Of a stretch of 64,000 bases of DNA, positions 60,244 to 64,000 are shown one piece after another. Both the position numbers and the translations under genes were made by a program. How positions within the stretch are numbered: position 1 is the stretch's first letter; every line of letters begins with the position of its first letter. The notes under the pieces are model-generated. The model was not told where the DNA came from and did not search any database. It saw only the letters and a list, made by a program, of their open reading frames with translations. The stretch covers positions 5,232,001 through 5,296,000 of the forward strand of contig NZ_JAPFCC010000001.1 of the NCBI RefSeq assembly GCF_025562715.2. Reading direction: 5' to 3'. The stretch comes from Endozoicomonas gorgoniicola. GTDB taxonomy: Bacteria; Pseudomonadota; Gammaproteobacteria; Pseudomonadales; Endozoicomonadaceae.

Positions 60244-60474
60244 ATGAATAAATTAATAACAGCTGTCGCTCTCTCTCTATGTTCGTCAGTAGCATTTGCC
60301 AACGGCGGGAGTGGAGGGTCAGGTGGTGTTCCTTCTCTGCCCTGTTATGTCAATGGCAAGGTTATCAGTACGAATATACTGGTCACTACCTGTCAGTCAA
60401 AACACAAAGGTAGCCCATCTAAAAAATATTCTTACGTTAGTGAATCAAAAGATCAAAGAAAGGCTAATCGTTGA
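60244..60474 (+). CDS. small secreted Gly-rich protein (76 aa)
   Basis: The ATG at 60244 has AGGA six bases before it. MNKLITAVALSLCSSVAFANGG is a clear signal peptide with cleavage after AFA. The mature part is about 57 residues, with GGSGGSGGVPSLPCYVNG and two cysteines that could form a disulphide. Own terminator downstream. Function unknown; a small periplasmic or secreted peptide. Confidence 0.65.
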   Translation: MNKLITAVALSLCSSVAFANGGSGGSGGVPSLPCYVNGKVISTNILVTTCQSKHKGSPSKKYSYVSESKDQRKANR

Positions 60475-60481
60475 TGTTGCT

Positions 60482-60516
60482 ACAGGAACGAAGTCGTTAC
60501 CGTTCCTGTTTTTTCT
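60482..60516 (+). terminator. intrinsic terminator
   Basis: ACAGGAACG (60482-60490) and CGTTCCTGT (60501-60509) form a perfect 9-bp stem followed by six T residues. Ends the small secreted protein transcript. Confidence 0.85.
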
Positions 60517-60611
60517 TTAAGTCTCGTTGTCTATAAGGTCTCTTTCAATGAGCCAGAGGCAGCTTGCAGTTCTTCTTTCAAATAAAAGCCGATATGGCTC
60601 AAAGCGCCAGC

Positions 60612-60645
60612 TTGACAGACCCTGCTTGGTACATACAATGTATGT
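60612..60645 (+). promoter_or_regulatory. brnTA promoter with overlapping operator palindrome
   Basis: TTGACA (60612-60617), a 16-base spacer and TACAAT (60634-60639) make a near-consensus sigma-70 promoter. ACATACAATGTATGT (60631-60645) is a palindrome overlapping the -10 box, placed for repression by the BrnA-BrnT complex. The predicted start site coincides with the brnT ATG, so the mRNA may be leaderless. Confidence 0.7.
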
Positions 60646-60933
60646 ATGATTAAGTTTGAATGGGATCAGACTAAAAACCGATCCAACCAAAGAAAACACG
60701 GAGTCTCCTTCGAGGAGGCAAAAAGCGTATTTTACGATGAATACGCTGTTCAATATTATGACGAGAAAAATTCCGGGGCTGAGGATAGGTTTTTGATGGT
60801 TGGTTTCAGTCAGGAATCCCGCGTTCTTCTTGTGTGTCACTGCGAGAGAAATAATGGTCGATCCATCCGGATTATCTCAGCTCGAAAGGCCACCAGTAAT
60901 GAACGTAAACAGTATGAAGGGAGCTTATCATGA
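60646..60933 (+). CDS. brnT: BrnT family toxin (95 aa)
   Basis: MIKFEWDQTKNRSNQRKHGVSFEEAKSVFYDE is the standard BrnT opening, and RIISARKATSNERKQY the conserved end. BrnT is a RelE-fold ribonuclease that blocks translation. No Shine-Dalgarno site precedes the ATG. It overlaps brnA by four bases, toxin first, as usual for this family. Confidence 0.93.
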   Translation: MIKFEWDQTKNRSNQRKHGVSFEEAKSVFYDEYAVQYYDEKNSGAEDRFLMVGFSQESRVLLVCHCERNNGRSIRIISARKATSNERKQYEGSLS

Positions 60934-61154
60934 AAGATGAATATGACCTCTCAAAAATGAAGTCCCGTAAAAACCCATACGCATCTAAACTGAAAAAATC
61001 TGTGACCATGCGGCTTGGCGAAGATGTCATAAACTATTTTAAAAACATGGCAGAAGAAACGGGTGTCCCTTATCAAAGCCTTATTAATCTTTACCTCAGG
61101 GACTGTGTGGCTCAACACCGTAAGATCGATATCTCGTGGCAACCCAGGCCATAG
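60930..61154 (+). CDS. brnA: BrnA family antitoxin (74 aa)
   Basis: Residues 1-20 are basic and flexible; SKLKKSVTMRLGEDVINYFKNMAEETGVPYQSLINLYLRDCV is the ribbon-helix-helix-like DNA-binding domain of BrnA. It neutralises BrnT and with it represses the operon at the palindrome upstream. GGGAGC serves as ribosome site within the brnT end. Confidence 0.92.
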   Translation: MKDEYDLSKMKSRKNPYASKLKKSVTMRLGEDVINYFKNMAEETGVPYQSLINLYLRDCVAQHRKIDISWQPRP

Positions 61155-61553
61155 CAATAAAATCCAGCGGAACCACCTTTGCCGCCAACGGATTCCCAGA
61201 GAAAATAGTGATACGCCAAGGGAAAATTCAGCGAGCCAGAGCAAGCTTGCTGTTCCACTTCCTTCTGGTCAGAACATGGCTTAAGCGTCGGTCATACAGG
61301 CGAATCGCGGCTCTTTTGCGGGGAAGGTGGGTGTGTCGATCATAATGTTTCTTCACCACACCCGTTTGGTCATGGGACTGTAGCTGGTCATTATCTTCAG
61401 GCTATCCAGCCGCATCTCCTTGCCTGCTGCTGTGTAAAAAGGCCCCGGAAGGTCTCCATTATGATCCTGAACCATCCGCATTGTTGTACGAATCAACATT
61501 TTCAGGCGTTGACCTGCCGTAGCAATCATCATGCGCATCAGACAGGCATTAAT
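61155..61553. other. 399-base stretch without a recognised gene
   Basis: A minus-strand frame (61353-61604) codes for 83 residues ending in LKIMTSYSPMTKRVW; it runs out of the IS1634 tip and could be the end of another mobile-element gene, but I cannot place it. On the plus strand nothing resembles the missing start of the thioredoxin-like gene that begins near 61,554. A further rearrangement or insertion is likely. Confidence 0.35.
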
Positions 61554-61590
61554 AACCCCAACTTTATCTGTAACCATTGTCCCTATGTTA

Positions 61591-63323
61591 CCGTCATTCA
61601 GCACCTATATCAGGAATAAATCTCTTGGTACGGTCGACCAAGAATTGAAATGATGGTTAATTGCCTCTCCTGCAAGCCAACGACATGTTTTTCATGACCA
61701 TCGACCAATAAAACATTAATTCCCTGAAAGCAAAAAAATACCCAGCGTGCAGTCGGATTCTGATAGGGCTTTCGCTTCATATCCGGAAAGAACCTACTCT
61801 GACGCTTTAATTCATGCCTGATTCGATGCTGTATCGCTGCGTAGACTAACAGGCAAAGCGTCATCACCATAAGCAACGCTTCTATACGTTCCGGCTTCTT
61901 TAAAAACAGCGAGGAGACCAGAAATTCAGGGCTTTTAAGAAACCGAAATCCACGCTCCACCGACTGCTGTGATTTATAAGTGCTCAACACTTCTGCTGAA
62001 CTTAGCCGGCTCCTGTCCAGATCATTTGTTGCCAACACAAAGCACCCCAGGGAAGCCTCTGCTACTTTACGACAGTCAACGGATACCCAAGGATGACCGC
62101 TGACATAATACTCCACGCTATCTGGTTTGCTGTCTTTCTCCGGACGTCCCACTTTGGTATAGCATGGTTTTGTCGTAATTACAGGTTCTGCCTGACAATA
62201 ATTGCTTTTTGATTGCCACTCATTGAACGCACGCAATGCGTCCGTTTCACACTTGAACGGTTTCTTCGCCAGCTTGCTGGTCAGTGCTTCCGCTTCTTTT
62301 TCTGACTTTTTCAACAGTTTTTTGAGCAGTGTTTTCTGTTCGCTTTTCCGAGCCTGTTCACTGCGAATCAGAACCCACCGTTGAGATACATCCGCATAGT
62401 CGGACAGTACTTCGCAGCTCTCATAACCTTCGGCATCTTCAACCGGTGTCATCGCACAAGAAGCGACACTGTCCACAAGCTCTCTTGCGGATTTTATTTT
62501 AGCCGGAACCCGGGTGATGAACTGTTGCTTTTGCTGATGCAATATCTGTACATTGTCTGTTGTATAAAGTGCAGCATCGCCGATCAGGTAACGATTATTC
62601 AGCGCCTCTTTGTAGCATTTCAAATGCTTGCTGATGACTTTTTTAAAATTAGTGTTGTCGTTTATATTGCCACTGGATGCGGCCATGAATACGGGAATAC
62701 CCGCCTGATTTTCAGTCATTAGGAGCAGTATCGCCTGATTTAATTCAGGTCGGTGATCTCTGCTGTATCCACGACAGATTTTAATGCAGTTCAGATCTTC
62801 TTCATCGACTTCAGACTCACTGTTATAACGACCGTCCACATGAAAGCTGGTTGAATCAAGATTCAGAGCATTACACGGCAGTTTCAAGACATTAACGGCC
62901 TTGACAGCCAGTGATAAATAGACCTCACTTACACCCAGTTCAAAAATTTGATCCAAGGCTCTGCCGAGTACACTTTCGTTGATATGTTCCGGCTCTATAC
63001 CCGGCCGAATAAGTTTATCCAGTGGTTTGTCGGCGTGAAACTCAGGGAACATGTGGAGTGTGCGAGCAGTGAAGCCCAGTCCGTTAAGCAGCATTGAGAC
63101 AACGGTTTCTCCGAAGGAAATCTTTCTGGTTTCAGATTGGTTGGGAACCAGAGAATCCAAGAGGTTAGCGATCCCGAGCTCTTTGCACATACCGGCCACC
63201 AACCCCGTATGGTCGATGCGTTGAATGTGAAATTGATGAGGTTGCATGGCATATGCTCAGTCTGAAAATTTTTTACATTTTAGATGGTTTTAGGAAATTC
63301 TCAGATTAAGTGCTGAATGACGG
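61591..63323 (-). mobile_element. IS1634-family insertion sequence (1733 bp)
   Basis: Terminal inverted repeats CCGTCATTCAGCAC (61591-61604) and GTGCTGAATGACGG (63310-63323) are perfect over 14 bases. A 6-bp target duplication ATGTTA flanks it (61585-61590 and 63324-63329). One intact transposase. Recent insertion. Confidence 0.95.
61610..63247 (-). CDS. IS1634-family transposase (545 aa)
   Basis: N-terminal DUF4277-type domain (IQRIDHTGLVAGMCKELGIANLLDSLV), then an IS4-like DDE core: LNLDSTSFHVDG (first Asp), RYLIGDAALYTTDNVQILH (second) and YKSQQSVERGFRFLKSPEFLVSSLFLKKPERIEALLMVM with the YREK-like Glu. The C-terminus has the usual hydrophobic helix. Full length and intact. Confidence 0.94.
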   Translation of the reverse strand: MQPHQFHIQRIDHTGLVAGMCKELGIANLLDSLVPNQSETRKISFGETVVSMLLNGLGFTARTLHMFPEFHADKPLDKLIRPGIEPEHINESVLGRALDQIFELGVSEVYLSLAVKAVNVLKLPCNALNLDSTSFHVDGRYNSESEVDEEDLNCIKICRGYSRDHRPELNQAILLLMTENQAGIPVFMAASSGNINDNTNFKKVISKHLKCYKEALNNRYLIGDAALYTTDNVQILHQQKQQFITRVPAKIKSARELVDSVASCAMTPVEDAEGYESCEVLSDYADVSQRWVLIRSEQARKSEQKTLLKKLLKKSEKEAEALTSKLAKKPFKCETDALRAFNEWQSKSNYCQAEPVITTKPCYTKVGRPEKDSKPDSVEYYVSGHPWVSVDCRKVAEASLGCFVLATNDLDRSRLSSAEVLSTYKSQQSVERGFRFLKSPEFLVSSLFLKKPERIEALLMVMTLCLLVYAAIQHRIRHELKRQSRFFPDMKRKPYQNPTARWVFFCFQGINVLLVDGHEKHVVGLQERQLTIISILGRPYQEIYS

Positions 63324-63700
63324 ATGTTAAGAAGATTGGAGATCGACTGGCTGAAGATACTCGCACATTGATGGCGGAAGGCATTAATGTCCTTGCCATT
63401 ATGCCTAACGACTACAAAGCATACCCGGAAGATTCTCCGGAAAAGATGAAGCAGTTTGCCAGTCAGCATGGCTTTGACTTCCCTTATCTGATTGATGAAG
63501 ACCAGTCCGTCGGCAAACAGTACGATGCCGTTTGTACGGCCGATTTTTTCGGTTTAAATCGGGAGGGCAGGCTTCAGTATCGCGGCAGACTGGATAATGC
63601 CCGAATGGACGATCCGTCTGACCGGGTTCCGGAGTTGCTCAATGCCATGCGAACCATCGCAGCCACCGACAAAGGCCCGGAGGATCAGCAGCCCGGCATG

Positions 63701-63736
63701 GGGTGTTCAATAAAATGGCGAGAGAATTGAACACCC
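63701..63736. terminator. hairpin between convergent genes
   Basis: GGGTGTTCAA (63701-63710) and TTGAACACCC (63727-63736) form a perfect 10-bp stem that overlaps the stop of the thioredoxin-like gene and precedes the end of the convergent peptidase gene. Likely serves both. Confidence 0.6.
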
Positions 63737-63743
63737 ATTTCTC

Positions 63744-64000
63744 CTATGGGCGGGCAATGGGGAAATCAGGTCTTGCAGGCGTTTCTACAGGCTCTTTCTC
63801 CAGCTTCTTAAGCAGAAACTGAATGGCCTTGTCCAGCTGAGAGTCACTGCCGCTGAAGGTAGAATAGGGCAGGTTATCAATCTGAATATCAGGTTCTATG
63901 CCCCAGTTTTCTGCCAGCCAGCGACCATTGGCTCTGTAGCCTGCGATGTAGGGAACAGTAACATACCCCTGATCCATCAGTTCAGAGAAGAACATCCATA
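63744..64000 (-). CDS. S41-family peptidase, C-terminal part (runs off the right edge)
   Basis: Only about 85 C-terminal residues are seen: MDQGYVTVPYIAGYRANGRW, then LAENWGIEPDIQIDNLPYST and DSQLDKAIQFLLKKLE, ending PDFPIARP. The GxxVTVPxxxGYxxxGxWxxENWGxxPDI pattern followed by a DxQLxxAIxxLL helix is the end of tricorn-like S41 serine peptidases, usually near 1000 residues and secreted. The catalytic residues lie outside the window. Confidence 0.8.
   Translation of the reverse strand, partial: WMFFSELMDQGYVTVPYIAGYRANGRWLAENWGIEPDIQIDNLPYSTFSGSDSQLDKAIQFLLKKLEKEPVETPARPDFPIARP

Larger units (their letters stand above)
61554..63730 (+). pseudogene. thioredoxin-like/AhpC-type protein gene split by an IS1634-type element
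   Basis: Left of the IS the frame reads NPNFICNHCPYV; right of it KKIGDRLAEDTRTLMAEGIN and onward to PGMGCSIKWREN at 63730. Removing the IS and one copy of the ATGTTA duplication restores CNHCPYVKKIGDRL, the CxxC active site of the thioredoxin family proteins that end in GCSIKWK. About 50 residues normally found before the CxxC are also missing, so the gene is broken twice. It was probably a redoxin for peroxide or disulphide handling. Confidence 0.82.

Noticed and set aside
59949..60251. Plus-strand frame of 100 codons before the small secreted gene
   Set aside because: No ribosome site and no coherent domain; it begins inside the hsdM start region and overlaps the better-supported small gene.

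Overview
The window looks like chromosomal DNA of a marine gammaproteobacterium. An Endozoicomonas-like or related Oceanospirillales host is my inference from the gene mix and the heavy insertion-sequence load; no rRNA or housekeeping core is present to prove it. Moderate GC, Gram-negative phage lysis genes, an agmatine deiminase pathway and seven IS elements or remnants of six families are what the sequence shows.

Region 1 (1 to about 28,884) is most of a temperate podovirus-like prophage. The late block is on the minus strand: small and large terminase, transglycosylase, holin, portal, scaffold, capsid, tail adaptor, coiled-coil protein, tail spike, beta-rich structural protein and tail fibre, with more virion genes running off the left edge. 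A replication block (exonuclease, membrane protein with a winged helix, primase-helicase fusion) precedes a divergent Cro/repressor-like pair. To the right on the plus strand are an excisionase-like gene, a tyrosine integrase and a run of small unknown genes. The prophage ends in the 3' half of a tRNA-Thr gene (att site). Copies of a 17-bp palindrome sit before several phage transcription units. An IS110-type element has cut the tail-fibre gene in two.

Region 2 (29,412-37,113) is the most interesting part: a two-gene module that I read as a DdmDE-like anti-plasmid system, with an SF2 helicase-nuclease (DdmD) and a divergent prokaryotic Argonaute (DdmE). The ddmD gene is split by an IS110/IS1111-type element between its helicase and its PD-(D/E)XK nuclease. 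An ISL3 element, a frameshifted gene remnant and a possible immunity gene follow.

Region 3 (40,326-48,255) is an agmatine catabolism locus: carbamate kinase and putrescine carbamoyltransferase on the minus strand, and divergently two APC permeases around agmatine deiminase, then two paralogous TetR regulators. Agmatine is taken up and deiminated, N-carbamoylputrescine is phosphorolysed to putrescine and carbamoyl phosphate, and carbamate kinase makes ATP.

Region 4 (48,321-61,154) is a decayed defence island. IS66 borders a type 1 BREX operon with an internal deletion: HTH regulator, truncated brxA, the tail of pglX, an AAA ATPase, an ATPase-TOPRIM pair resembling PARIS or OLD-type modules, and an intact pglZ. 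It is followed by a truncated hsdM joined to a deleted IS1 and by a BrnT/BrnA toxin-antitoxin pair. Region 5 is an IS1634-family element inside a thioredoxin-like gene, with a clean 6-bp target duplication, and the C-terminus of an S41 peptidase at the right edge.
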